Shown: positions 47,216-58,510 of the stretch, one piece after another
Position numbering within the stretch: the stretch's first letter is position 1
Layout: each line of letters starts with the position of its first letter
Source of the DNA: Crotophaga sulcirostris
Taxonomy: Eukaryota; Chordata; Aves; Cuculiformes; Crotophagidae
Direction: 5' to 3'
NCBI GenBank assembly: GCA_013397455.1
Contig: VYZB01000211.1
Location: 1,075,796 to 1,139,795 of the forward strand
Length of the DNA stretch: 64,000 bases
Notes under the pieces: model-generated
Databases searched by the model: none
Told to the model about the DNA's origin: nothing
What the model saw: only the letters and a program-made list of their open reading frames with translations
Position numbers and translations under genes: made by a program

Positions 47216-49378
47216 TCCATGCAAGGGCCATTTGTTAGTGTAAGTGCAGCTGGACTGCACAAATTGCAAAATCTGCAAGTGCTGCCCCAGCTATGGCTGA
47301 AATCCATGTTGCAAAGTCCAAGGGTCTCTCAGTTCACAATCCTGCTATGATGCTGCATATCCCACCAGCAAACAGGAACTGGGGGGGAACAGGGACAATC
47401 CTCTTTCCTAGTTGCATGAGCAACCTCAGTGGTGCTAGTAAATAATTATGGAGTGTTGCAGGCACTGTTAGAAGTGTGTGAGTGGTTTTCCCATTCATTT
47501 TTTGCAAACAATGGGTTGTAGCAGTTCAAGCACTTGAAACAAAACCTATGGAGGCCCTTCAAATAGGTCACAGGTGGATCCATTGCACCCTCTTGTAGCA
47601 AATATGGATATTGATTGCTAGTCCAGTTGTGTGTGTTCAATGTGTTCACTCATCTGTGAAAAGTCAATTGTGACTGTAGTGCTCTGCAGAACTGAATCTA
47701 AGGTAACCAAACCAAATATTATCTCTTACTTCAAGCAGTTTATAAATACGTATACATATATGCACATCTATATTGCTGACATGTAGCAACTACTGATGTC
47801 TGATGCTGCTGTTAAATTGCACTGAGTAGTTAATCAGTTGCCCTATTTTATTGTTTTTGACATTGCTTTCTACAGGTTGAAGAAGTTTACCTTTATAAAA
47901 AGCAGAAAGTTGACAGATATAGTAGATAATTCTGTTATGCCTGCTTGGAAATGATTAATGTTAAACTTTTGAACAGGTCTGCCTTGAAAAGGAAATGTCA
48001 CCTGTTCAAACGCAGCTTTGTATGTTCTCCAACAGTGTGGCATTCAGTGCTTATCAACATGCTGATCTGCTGGTAGTTTCAGGGAGTAAATGTGAGTTTC
48101 AACAATTGAAGCCCGATCCTGCAGGTGCATGTTCAGGCAAAACTGCCATTAGTTTTAATGAGACTTCATCTTATTCAGAACTGCAGGATGAAGCCAGCAA
48201 GTGGGTAAATGAAATATGTGAGCAGCATAAGTGTGGGGTTTTATTATTCAGAATACATTGATGTTCCTTTGAGACCTCCATCCAAAAAATGTTTGGAGTT
48301 TGCTTGAATTTTTCATGCAAAACCGCTCATTGGAAAACTTTTATGATTTATTAAATTCTCATTTCATTTCCCTCCCTTCCGGCTGCTTAATAAAGAGCTT
48401 CCAGCTGTTTGTACTTCCATTTGACAGATAAAGTAGACCCTTATTCTGCAAAGCACTCAGGAACATGGGTAACTTTAAGGTGTGAGTGTATCCTCTGACT
48501 GTGACAAGCTATCAGCTGGCTTGAAATTATGCATCTGCAAAAAGACAGCTTTCCATAAATAGAGTTGTCTAAAAGTACATATGTGGTGCATTGTGGTTTT
48601 TAAAGATGCTTAAGCATGTTCCTCACTCCTTCTGTAATGATTTCTTTAGTCCTCCATGTAGTATTTGGAGCACAGCCATTGCCGAGCCCACTACAGTTTC
48701 TGTAACATGGGCAATTAAGAAAGCCAGGTTAAATTTAACAGGAATGTCAGGAATAAAGAGAGGCTAAATGAATGCAATACTTGATGGCCATTTCCATTCC
48801 AGAATTATGTGATATCTACAAGTTTATTACAGCACTGCCTCACAGACATGCTAGGACCCTACTGTTTCTGGTGTAAGCAAAATAAGAGGTCTTATGATCT
48901 ATCAAGTTGTTTGAAGAACTCCAACTGTTTCTTCTGTTCCTGATCCACCTATGAGCTGTTCATGTTTTCCATGAATTTGTCCATTGTTCAGATTTGTATG
49001 AAATTTATTTTCTGGGAAAAGCCTATTAATTAACTAACTGAGGAACCATAGATTGGAGCCAAAGGGTCAGATTTTCAAGCACTCACTAGGGAGAGTTCTG
49101 TTTATACATATTTCATGGGAGGGGTTATAATTTCAAAAATAATTGTGGTGGTTTGGAATTTGTAAATGCTTTGGGTGGATATGGTTACATACTAAGTTTT
49201 TGAAGTAACTAACATTTAAATGACATTGTTAGTCATTTAACTATTCAGTATTTGAACTTCTCTTTAGAAAGTAGTTCAACAAATATCAACACCATGGGAA
49301 CGAATCGAATACAAATAGAACATTTCCCCTGCCACTTATCTTTGTGCAGTGTAGACAGTTCCTCATTCCAGATCTGTC
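47216..49378. other. Intergenic, nothing firm
   Basis: No gene. 48105-48185 (AGCCCGATCCTGCAGG … AGTTTTAATGAGACTTCATC) resembles old amniote repeat tails. Confidence 0.45.
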
Positions 49379-49392
49379 CCTCTATCTGTCTG

Positions 49393-49444
<52 letters not shown>
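49379..49444. repeat. (TCTA)n tetranucleotide microsatellite
   Basis: About fourteen consecutive CTAT units with two CTGT variants at the left end. The tract is long and mostly pure, so length variation is likely. Confidence 0.97.
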
Positions 49445-51979
49445 AACATTGGCATATTCAATTCTTAATGCATATTACTGGGATTCTCTCAATAAAATTT
49501 TTGTTTTATATACTTCTGTCATTGATCAATTTGCATATCAACAATAAACTTGATCCTTTGAGTCTGACACAACTGAAACTGCAATTCAATCTGATTCTTT
49601 CTCCTTGCAAACAGGTAAGTTTTCATTTTTTTCTGAATTCCTGCTTATTTTTTCTGTATTCAATTTTTAACTGGATTCACTCATTTTGAATGAGACCAAT
49701 TCATTTCTTGTGTAGACATTTTAAGGCATTTCGGTGTCGCTACTGGATTGCGTGCTTTTTTTACTGAATGCTACAAAATACACTGAGCTAGAAGAACAGA
49801 TAAGGATCAACAGTATTTGTTTATTGTTACTAAAAATTATTAGAAAATGAGCCTAGTAAATCTCTTCCTTTTTAGGGTGTCTGTATACTTCAACCAAGAG
49901 CATCACTGTAGTCAACGTTAATATTACCACACCAGCTTTAAATTTCTAGTAGTGTAACTGCAGCATTATAGATTTCTGCTTGGGTTGACAACACAAATAT
50001 CTACCTGGCTGAGATATACACCTATACTAAACTTCATACTGATGTTGCTTTCACTTGGTGTGGGTAGTTTACAGTTAGCTCTGTCCTGCCTGTGAAAGCT
50101 GATGTCATATTGCCTGTCCCATAAGAAAAACCTGTTGGTAGGCTGGAAGTGAATCAATGAGCAAGGGGAGCTAATTTAGTAAGCAACTGCTAGCCCAGAA
50201 CTGAGTGGCTGGCTCTGGCTGTCTTGGATGATTAAAACACTATTTTTAGAATTAGGAAATCTGTCTTCTAGAAATGTTGATATTAATAGTGTTGATTGCA
50301 ATAAGTATACCAAAAGATGATCATGTTTCTGCTGCAAATACACTGGTTCAAAGGATCAGTGACACAAGATGACTGACTTGTTTGCAAATGAGCCTAAGTG
50401 TGTTGAATGCAAATAATAACAAAAAACAGAGAAAATACATTTTAGGTCAAAATCTCAGAGATTCCCTGTATCTCCTAGACCACTCTCTGGACAGGAAAAC
50501 AGGAAATGGCTTAATGGATTAGATGAAGCGAAGGAGAAGAGAAATTCTTCTCTAGCACACAGAGTGACAGTAAAGCTGCCTGCAGATCTTACAGGACCAA
50601 CGGATGAAATAGCCACTGGAGTTTAGTGCCCCCTGTGTCATTGTGCAGGGGAATTCGGCAAGAAATGAAGCGCTTATGGGAATGCTGTTGTTGGCCTGTT
50701 TTCTTCTCTTGCCTTGTGCCGTAATACAGGAAAGTAGAAAGGTGGAGCTCCTTGCAACCACAAGAAGGATGCACCTTCTGCCTGGCTTTTCTCATCAACT
50801 TTGTCCCTTGTGTGATGTAACAGCACCATTCCCACTGTTGGAGATTTTCCATTGGTCTCATGGAAACGTCCAAAATACTCCTAGTGTATGCAAGTAACAG
50901 TCTGATTCACCTCCCATCCCCGTGTAACGCTCAACAGAGCCGCATGCCCTCTCTGAAAAGAAATCATTGTACAATCACAAATCACTCATTGATCATGCAT
51001 CATATGCAAGCATGTTATTATCTAATTTAAATTATTTACCAGGTTAAAATATGCTGCCTTTCGCTGCACACAGAAATAAAATAGCATGTTGCAAAGAATC
51101 CCAGAAAAGGTCCTTTTAATGTGTTAACTACCAGGTCCTGCATTGTCATTCCAGACACTGATTAAAGTACAAACTAGAAAGTAATGGTTGTTTGATGACA
51201 ATCTCTATAATGATGCCCAGACTTTTTGTTTCCTCTCTTGTTCTGTGTACCAATACAAACCTAGTGTAAACAGAAACATGAGCTTTCATTACCTTGTATT
51301 CAAGCAGCTGCAATAAAAACTGCTAATGGAAGAGGAGGAAAGAAGAGAGAAAAGATCAAATGCCCTAAAAGATATTTACACAACATAAGAGTTTTGTGAC
51401 CATGGGATACTATTTTGAGGTTACGTGCAGGGATTGAAGAAAGAAACTGCACTTTCAAGGAACTGTGACAAGAAAAGATGGGAAAACTATTATGTTGCAT
51501 GACTGTACTTCTTTTTGTACAGACACATTGTACGGCAAATACCAAAGCTTGTAAGTGAAGCGTAAGTTTTATTCATTTGCTGTCTGATCAGAAATATTTA
51601 TACATACTTGTAGTATGACTGTCTATTTTTTTTTAAACATGCAAGGTTTATTAAAACATTTATAGGAAAGTTCAGACATTTATTTTAGAAATTAATTTAC
51701 TCTAGAATTTTGTTTAGAATGTAAGGGTTGTTTCATGATTAAATGTGGAAGTATTGCCCTAATGTACCCTTTTCCTTCTTTGAATGGATATGTAGCCTGC
51801 TGAAGGGTGGGGAACAGCAGATAAATATTTTGATGAGACTTTTATGACCACCATCTCTTGTGATGTCATGAACAAGGTGAGGAAAAGCAGTCTATAGGAA
51901 ATAATTGTGAAGTAGGACAGTCTGAAACGTCTTTCTTAAAGAATAAGCATGAGATTCACTGCAAAATTGTCCTTCCAAG
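49445..51979. other. Intergenic, nothing recognised
   Basis: AT-rich DNA with only short chance reading frames. Confidence 0.5.
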
Positions 51980-52760
51980 TGGGGTCCTTGCAGGCTTTCA
52001 TCCCAGTCCTAGCACTGATTTGAGTTTTCATAAAGGGTCTAAACAACAGGCTAGGAGCGTACACACACACCTGATTTGCAGATGACACACTGATGGGATG
52101 ATGCTCCAAGTACTTTGAAGGAGAGCTTCAGAAATCAAATGGCCAAAGTGGAGGAATGGCTTGAAATCCACAGAATGAAACTAAACAGAGGGAAGTGCAC
52201 GGAACTGTGTTTCAGTGGGAAAAATCAAACGCACAAATAAAATAGAGAATAATGACTGCAGCACAACAGGAAAGGAGATTACTGTGAAGCACAAATCAAG
52301 TCAGCAATCTGAGGTGGTTTTGAACACGACAAATTCAGCATGATGTGATGAATAATGTCATCTGTAAGAGACAGGGAGCGATTGCTTAGTTCTCTTTGGC
52401 ATTGGTGAAACCTCAGCTGGAAGACTCTGCCCACTTCTGTGAGCTACACTTGAATAAGGATGTAGACAAACTCCAGGTGAAGGTAACAAGCAGGTTAAGA
52501 GGTTTAGAAAACATGACATACAAAAGAAGAACCATAGAAAGAGAAATGCTTCATCTAGAAGGGGAAGACTGAGGAGGGAATGTAAAAGTCTACTACAGCA
52601 AGAAGATCACCATAAAAAGATAGATTCACTTCAGGGAAATGAAAATCTCCTTATTTGGCAGCTTTTAAGGATGGGCTAGAAAAACACCTGTAGGGATGAT
52701 CTGGGAACACAACCACCTTTTAGGGACAATTCCAACCTTTATTGCTTTGATTCATTCATG
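51980..52760 (+). mobile_element. Very old CR1-type LINE copy, RT to 3' region
   Basis: Plus strand. The RT box C codons FADDT are readable at 52075-52089, then a region matching the CR1 segment around AKVEEWLEIHRMKLNRGKC near 52145-52200. VKPQLEDSAHFCEL follows at about 52407-52448, with several frame breaks. Divergence is far greater than in the other copies and no octamer tail is visible. It may be an old CR1 or L3-like lineage. Confidence 0.75.
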
Positions 52761-53121
52761 CATCCGATAAAACTGCATCTGAAATCAAACGTCTATTTTT
52801 AAATAGATAATTAGGGGATTATTATGGGTGCTATATTTTTAGCATGGCACCCTACTATTTTTTTCCACTGACAGTAAATTTTGTAATTCTGCTGTCCTCG
52901 TTTTCTTGGCACTTGATGATTTTAATGCATATTCACATTGAGACTTTATGAGAAATTTTCTGAATCAGAATTATATTTCAAAAGGTTTTGCTATAATGTT
53001 ATCGGTGTTCGTTGGATGGCAAGTACCCCTTTAATCTGTTTCCTCACAGTTAATCACAGAGGGTAAGGTTTTAATCTCTCTCATATAAAAATTGTAATAT
53101 TTGTATTTAATATACATACTG

Positions 53122-53700
53122 GTAGGGGAGGTGACTCTGCCCCTCTACTCCACTCTCGTGAGACCTCATCTGGAGTACTGCCTCCAATTCTGGAGTCCTT
53201 AGCACAGGAAGGACATGGATCTGACAGAGTGAGTCCAGAGGAGGCCACAAAGACGATGAGAGGGTTGAAGCACCTCTGCTATGAGTACATATGAGAGAGT
53301 TGGGCTTGTTTAGCCTAGAGAAGAGAAGGCTCCAGGGAGACAGTATAGCAGCCTTCCAGTAGTTAAAGGGGACCTCCAGGAAAGATGGGGAGGGGTTCTA
53401 TCAGGGAGTGTAGTGATAGGACAAGGGATAATGGTTTTAAGCTGAAAGAGGGGAGATTTAGATTAGATATTAGGAAGAAATGTTTTCCTGTAAGGGTGAT
53501 GAGACACTGGCACAGGTTGCCCAGGGAAGCTGTGGATGCCCCATCCCCAGAGGTGTTCAAGGCCAGGCAGGATGAGGTTTTGAGCACCCTGATCCAGTGG
53601 AAGGTGTTCCTGCCCATGGCAGGGGAGTTGCAACTGTCTGATCATTAAGATTCCTTCCAAACCAAACCATTCTATGATTCTGTGATTCTGTGATTCTATG
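53122..53700 (+). mobile_element. CR1 LINE 3' fragment, longest continuous 3' copy
   Basis: Plus strand. It runs from GGGGAGGTGACTCTGCCCCTCTAC and CTGGAGTACTGCCTCCAATTCTGG through AGCCTAGAGAAGAGAAGG and ATTAGATATTAGGAAG to CCATTCTATGATTCTGTGATTC. About 580 bp. Its 5' third closely matches the outer element at 58103-58402. Confidence 0.95.
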
Positions 53701-55447
53701 GTATTTAGTTCTAAAATACATGATTTTGAATAGTCCTTTATCCATATCTAAAAATACTTTTTTACTGGCACCGGGAATGTTAATTTGCATCGCATTTGCT
53801 TCATTTGCACCACTCTGTAACATCTTTTGTTTCAGAGCACTTGCCCTTTAAAAATTTGCTTTGTAGTGACCTCAGGATGCTGCCCTCAGTATATTCCATG
53901 AGACAAGACTGTAAGAACAACTGACTTTCTTATTACCTTGATAACATTTTTTTGTCATTCAATAAATGATCTTGAACTGATCGAAAAGAAAATGTGCTGT
54001 GTGATTGGATTTAACATTTTGCTTAAAAGAAAACCAAAATGCTTCAAATAGTTTTGCTGTGGAAGATACGGTGAGAAAGTTTTGCCCTAGCAAAATGTTG
54101 TGGATGTGACAGCAATTTTGAAAATGTTTGACTTAAATCCACGTCTCTTTCAGTGAAGATGGTTGTGTCACATCACTAGAGTTCACTACAAAATGTGAAG
54201 GATTAGATATTGTTGCATTTAATATTTATATCATTTAATACAGATTCACGGTCAGAGGAGGTTCTGCAGTCACAGGATGGCATTTTTTCCTTTCAACCTC
54301 GGGTTTAGTTGGGATTTTGGTGCATTCTTTATGGGCTGCACTTTGACACACACAGTAAGCTTCTCCTATGATAAGTAGAAACACAATTAGCATTCGCTGT
54401 TTGCACATTAGCAAGGTGCCTGTGTCCGCCTTCCTCCCACTGGGGTAGCTGCAGGTCCTCTGGAACAGAGCTCCAGACCCATCCCGGGCCACGGGCCATG
54501 GATTACTAGCCCAAACAAAAAGTGAAAACCGCTCCTGGAGGGATGTGGCAGCAGAGAAAAGGTTGCAGCCTTGGGGCATGAGCGAGGCAGGCTGTCTGGC
54601 AACACAGCTCAGCAGATCTCTGAGGCATGAAGTCACCTCAATGAAGCCACCTCACACATGTCAAAACGACTGATAGATTACAGATATGCACCCCCTCACC
54701 TTTCGACTTCACGCTGTAAGCAAGCCTGCAGGTAATGCTTCCTCTGCCCAGTCAAAGTTTACCGGAGTTTCCACTTAAATTCCCTTTCCATCAACCCGAA
54801 TCCGGCTCTTTCTTGGGAAGAGTTCACGTGCAGTTTCAAACACCTGCAGGGATCTCAGGAGAATTTCTTGTTATTCCAGCCCTCTCGCCTGGGAAGGTGT
54901 GTGTACATCAAGGTTGCACCTCCTATGATTATTTTCCCTTTAAGGCGAGAGAGGTGAAATTTTTTGCCTGGTATATACCATTCATTTTCTTCGTGGTAAT
55001 GGGTGAACACCTTTTTCTTGCTGTTGGCTTTCCTTGATGGAATCTACAGTGCTGCACAGCTTTCCTGTGCATTTACCCAGCCTGCAGGGCACCGTATTCC
55101 AGTTTCATTCTTTAGGTTTCTTTGAAGTGAGTGAAGCAGGACTGACGCTATAAAGTGCAGAGGTTAGGTTCCAACCCATGTTTATACTGTGTTTTGTCTT
55201 AACTGCGCAGATTATACCAAAGGACTCATCAGGACTAAATAAGACATTAACTCACTACTTAAGTCAGCAAGAATTTTTTTTTAATTGCATGGGTTTTTAT
55301 CCAGTTTTTCATCCCAAAATTTTAGCAATAGATTTCTGCTAATGATTTAAAGTCAAACCTTGCTATATCACAGACCTGAGAAAAGGGAAAGAAATTATTT
55401 ATATTTTAACATTTCAGTTTGAAAATTAACAGAGATTTATCCACTAC
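53701..55447. other. Intergenic, nothing recognised
   Basis: No gene or repeat was recognised. A GC-richer patch lies at about 54420-54610. Confidence 0.5.
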
Positions 55448-55854
55448 CTGAGACAGTTGGGGTTGATAAGTCTAAAGAAGAGAAGGGAGATCTTATAGCA
55501 GCCCTCCAGTACTTAAAGGGGGCTATAGGAAAGTTGGGGAGGGGCTCTTTATCAGTGTGCAGTGATAGATTGAAGGATAATGGCTTTAAGATGAAAGAGA
55601 GGAGATTTTGATTAGATATTGGGAAGAATGTTTTTCCTGTGAGGGTGGTGAGGCACTGGAACAGGTTGTCCAGAGAAGTCGTGGATGCTCTGTCCCTGGA
55701 GATGATTAAGGCCAGGCTGAATGAGGTTTTGAGCAACCTGATCTAATATAAGGTATCCCTGCCCATGGCAGGGGCGTTGGAGATGTATGATCTTTAAGGT
55801 CCCTTTCAACCCAAACCATTCCATGATTCGATGATTCTATGATTCTATGATTCC
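55448..55854 (+). mobile_element. CR1 LINE 3' fragment
   Basis: Plus strand, about 405 bp: CTGAGACAGTTGGGGTTG, GCAGCCCTCCAGTACTTAAAGG, GATTAGATATTGGGAAGAA, GATCTTTAAGGTCCC, then four octamer-type units (ATGATTCT repeats). Confidence 0.94.
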
Positions 55855-56704
55855 ACCTTTAAATCAAAGTAATATTTTCCCTGAAACAAGGCGGAAGACT
55901 ATGGGCACATCTGAACAAAATACAGAGAGATCTGTACTCTGTACTTGAAGCTGTTTACACTGGAATACTTAGCTCGTGTAACAGTGGTCTTCTTCCAGGG
56001 CTATGGCCAGTACAAACAGGCCTTCTACTGGTATATCCATATGTTTCAAGACGTGGAAATCCCGTATGCAGTGACAGAGCTATCTCAGCTGAAATGTGCA
56101 GCACAGACCAAGCCCTCTCTGTCCAGATAAGTCCAATGTTACACTAAGGATATGTTGAGGAAAAGTCCTACTCCGAAATAATTAGAATGAGCATGGCTGG
56201 GGAGATGTGGGATATGAGCAAAAGATGAAGGTGAGGACCAAAAACTCAAATACATGAATTCAGAGTGGAGCATAAACTGTTTCTGTGATGAAGCAATGAC
56301 AAACCATGAGCAGGCAAACATCCTGCATCACCGAGAGGCAGGCATGCCTTCTTGCTCCTTGACTAGTGTATATAGTATACTCTTCCCACCACAGCAATAA
56401 CATGCTCTGTCTAATAGTTCATTCCCAATGGTGTACTCCTCCATTTTTGTTTCTTCCTGACAGAGCCATGTGTCCACCGCACTTCCCAAGTCTTATGGAC
56501 TCCGAATGTTATTATTATCTCTGTGGCACAATTTGCTTGGCCTGCTGCAACTTCTGCCTACATTTCTGGAGGCCTTCTGTCATTTTCTCAAGAAGTACTT
56601 TAGTTATGTCAACAAGAAAAGGGTCAGATGAACACTTGAAACTGGTTAAAATTTAGTGATCTTTGAACTATGAGACTTCATGCTTATGAGACAGTATCGG
56701 AAGA
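55855..56704. other. Intergenic, nothing recognised
   Basis: No gene or repeat was recognised. Confidence 0.5.
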
Positions 56705-56912
56705 TGAGGGTAAATTACTGAAAGAGTGGTGAAGCATTGAATCAGGCTGCCTAGGGAAGAGGTGGAGTCACCATCTCTGGTGGTGTTCAAAAAACACATA
56801 GACAGGGCACTTCAGGACATGGTTTTGTAAGCACAGTGGTGGTGAGTTGATAGTTGGACTTGATCTTAGAGGTTTTTTCCAACCTTAATCATTCTATAAT
56901 TTTAGAATTCTA
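56705..56912 (+). mobile_element. CR1 LINE 3' fragment (second subfamily)
   Basis: Plus strand. AAGCATTGAATCAGGCTGCCTAGGG, GTGTTCAAAAAACAC, GGGCACTTCAGGACATGG and GGACTTGATCTTAGAGG lead to CATTCTATAATTTTAGAATTC. The tail has decayed from the octamer form. Confidence 0.88.
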
Positions 56913-57254
56913 TAGACTTAGGGAAGAGAATCTGCCTTTTGCTTTCTTCATTTTTATGACAGCTGTGTCTGACCTTGTTTATCATAACACATCTAACATA
57001 CAGTAAAGTATTGTGGTGGTGAGTCTGAGGAGATTCTTCTTACCCTAATAGTGTTTCACTGAGTGCTAGGTGGACACATGATGCTAATCCTTCTTTGTTA
57101 CCAGTTGCTAAACTGTAATAAATGTCTGCTAAAGAAGAGCATAAGTATCTTCCAATATAGGCGTTTGTCACTGGAATGTGGAAGGGGAATGAGTTTGGTT
57201 TATGGAGGCTTTCACTCAGAGAAGTAAGTTGGTGCTCAACCAGTGCATCTCAGT

Positions 57255-57490
57255 TAGTAATTTAGTGCTCTGGAGAAGTGGATGTTTAAGTGCAAATTTG
57301 TCTTGTGTCTGTTCCTGGAATTTTGCACCTGACATGTCAGTGTACCCCAGGAACTGAGGCTGAAGCTAGTTTCCAGACTCCATCCAGAGCACTCCACCTA
57401 TAGTGGAGTATAATTCAAGGTACGTCCAGAAGGAGGAAATCACATCTTCCTTATGTCATTCAGCAGTTCACACTCTGTGCAAGCATACAA
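57255..57490 (+). repeat. Unnamed dispersed repeat, copy B left part
   Basis: Matches copy A (43105 onward) up to GCAAGCATA; the homology then stops at CR1 sequence and resumes after it at about 58405. Same orientation as copy A. Confidence 0.68.
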
Positions 57491-57514
57491 TCCTGTCAGT
57501 AATGACATAACAAT

Positions 57515-57655
57515 CATATCACAGAATCACAGAATTGGAGAATTTGGGTTGGAAGTGACGCTAAAGGTCATGTGGTTCCAACATACCTGTCATGAGCAGG
57601 GACACCTTCCACTGGTTGCTCAAGGCCTTATTCAACTAGGTGTTGAACACCTCCC
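57515..57655 (-). mobile_element. Outer CR1, 3' end portion
   Basis: Minus strand. It begins ATCACAGAATCACAGAATTGG, passes CACCTTCCACTGGTTGCTCAAGG and stops at GTTGAACACCTCCC, where the inner CR1 begins. Its 5'-ward continuation is at 58103-58402. Confidence 0.85.
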
Positions 57656-58102
57656 AGAATCATAGAATCATAGAATCATCCGGTTGGAAAAGACCTTTGA
57701 GATCATCGAGTCCAACCGTACCTGTCCTCTGCTAAACCATGTCCCCCAGAAACTCATCTACCCATCTGTTAAAGACCTCCAGGGGTGGTGACTCGACCAT
57801 TGCCTAACCACCCCTTCAGTGAAGAATTTTTTCCTAATATCCAGGCTAAACCTGCCCTGGTCCAACTTATGGCCATTTCCTCTTGTCATATCACCTGTCA
57901 CTTGTGAGAAGACACCAACACTCCCTTTGCCACACCCTCCTTTCAGGTAGTTGTAGACAGTGATGAGGTCTCTCCTCAGCCTCCTCTTCTCCAAGATAAA
58001 TAACCCCAGCCCCTGAGCCGCTCCTTGTAAGACTTGTTCTCCAGACCCTTCACCAGCCTCGTCGCACTTCTCTGGACATGCTCCAGCACCTCAATGTCCT
58101 GT
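57656..58102 (-). mobile_element. Inner CR1 lying within another CR1
   Basis: Minus strand. It starts with two clean octamer-type units (AGAATCATAGAATCATAG), then GGTTGGAAAAGACCTTTGAG, CTAAACCATGTCCC and GAAGAATTTTTTCCTAATATCC, ending near CATGCTCCAGCACCTCAATG. About 447 bp, of the subfamily seen at 46821-47215. Confidence 0.88.
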
Positions 58103-58402
58103 CACTACATTCCCTGATAAAGAGCCCCTCCCCATCTTTCCTGGAGGTCCCCTTTAAGTGCTGGAAGGCTGCTATACGGTCTTCCTGGAACCTTCTCTTC
58201 TCTAGGCTAAACAAGCCCAACTCTCTCAGCCTGTCCTAATAGCAAAGGTGCTCCAGTCCTCTCATCGTCTTCATGGCCTCCTCTGGACTTGCTCTAACAG
58301 ATCCATGGCCTTCCTGTGCTGAGGCCTCCGGAATTGAAAGCAGTACTCCACGGAAGGTCTCACGAGAACAGAGTAGAGGGGGAGAATCACCTCCCCCTGG
58401 TC
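58103..58402 (-). mobile_element. Outer CR1, 5'-ward portion
   Basis: Minus strand. The reverse complement of ACTACATTCCCTGATAAAGAGC … CTCCCCCTGG closely follows 53122-53405 of the plus-strand copy, so it belongs to the same subfamily as 57515-57655. About 150 bp expected between the two outer pieces is absent. Confidence 0.85.
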
Positions 58403-58510
58403 TAGGCTCTAGGATAGCCGTATAGAAATATGCTTTGCATTGAAATGTGCACCTTGGACAGGCAATTGGTATCAACTTCATTGCCAAAATCAACATGTTG
58501 TTGAATACTG
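58403..58510 (+). repeat. Unnamed dispersed repeat, copy B right part
   Basis: The words GTATAGAAATATGCTTTGCATTG and TTGGACAGGCAATTGG continue the alignment to copy A (43318-43390) after the CR1 interruption. Confidence 0.65.
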
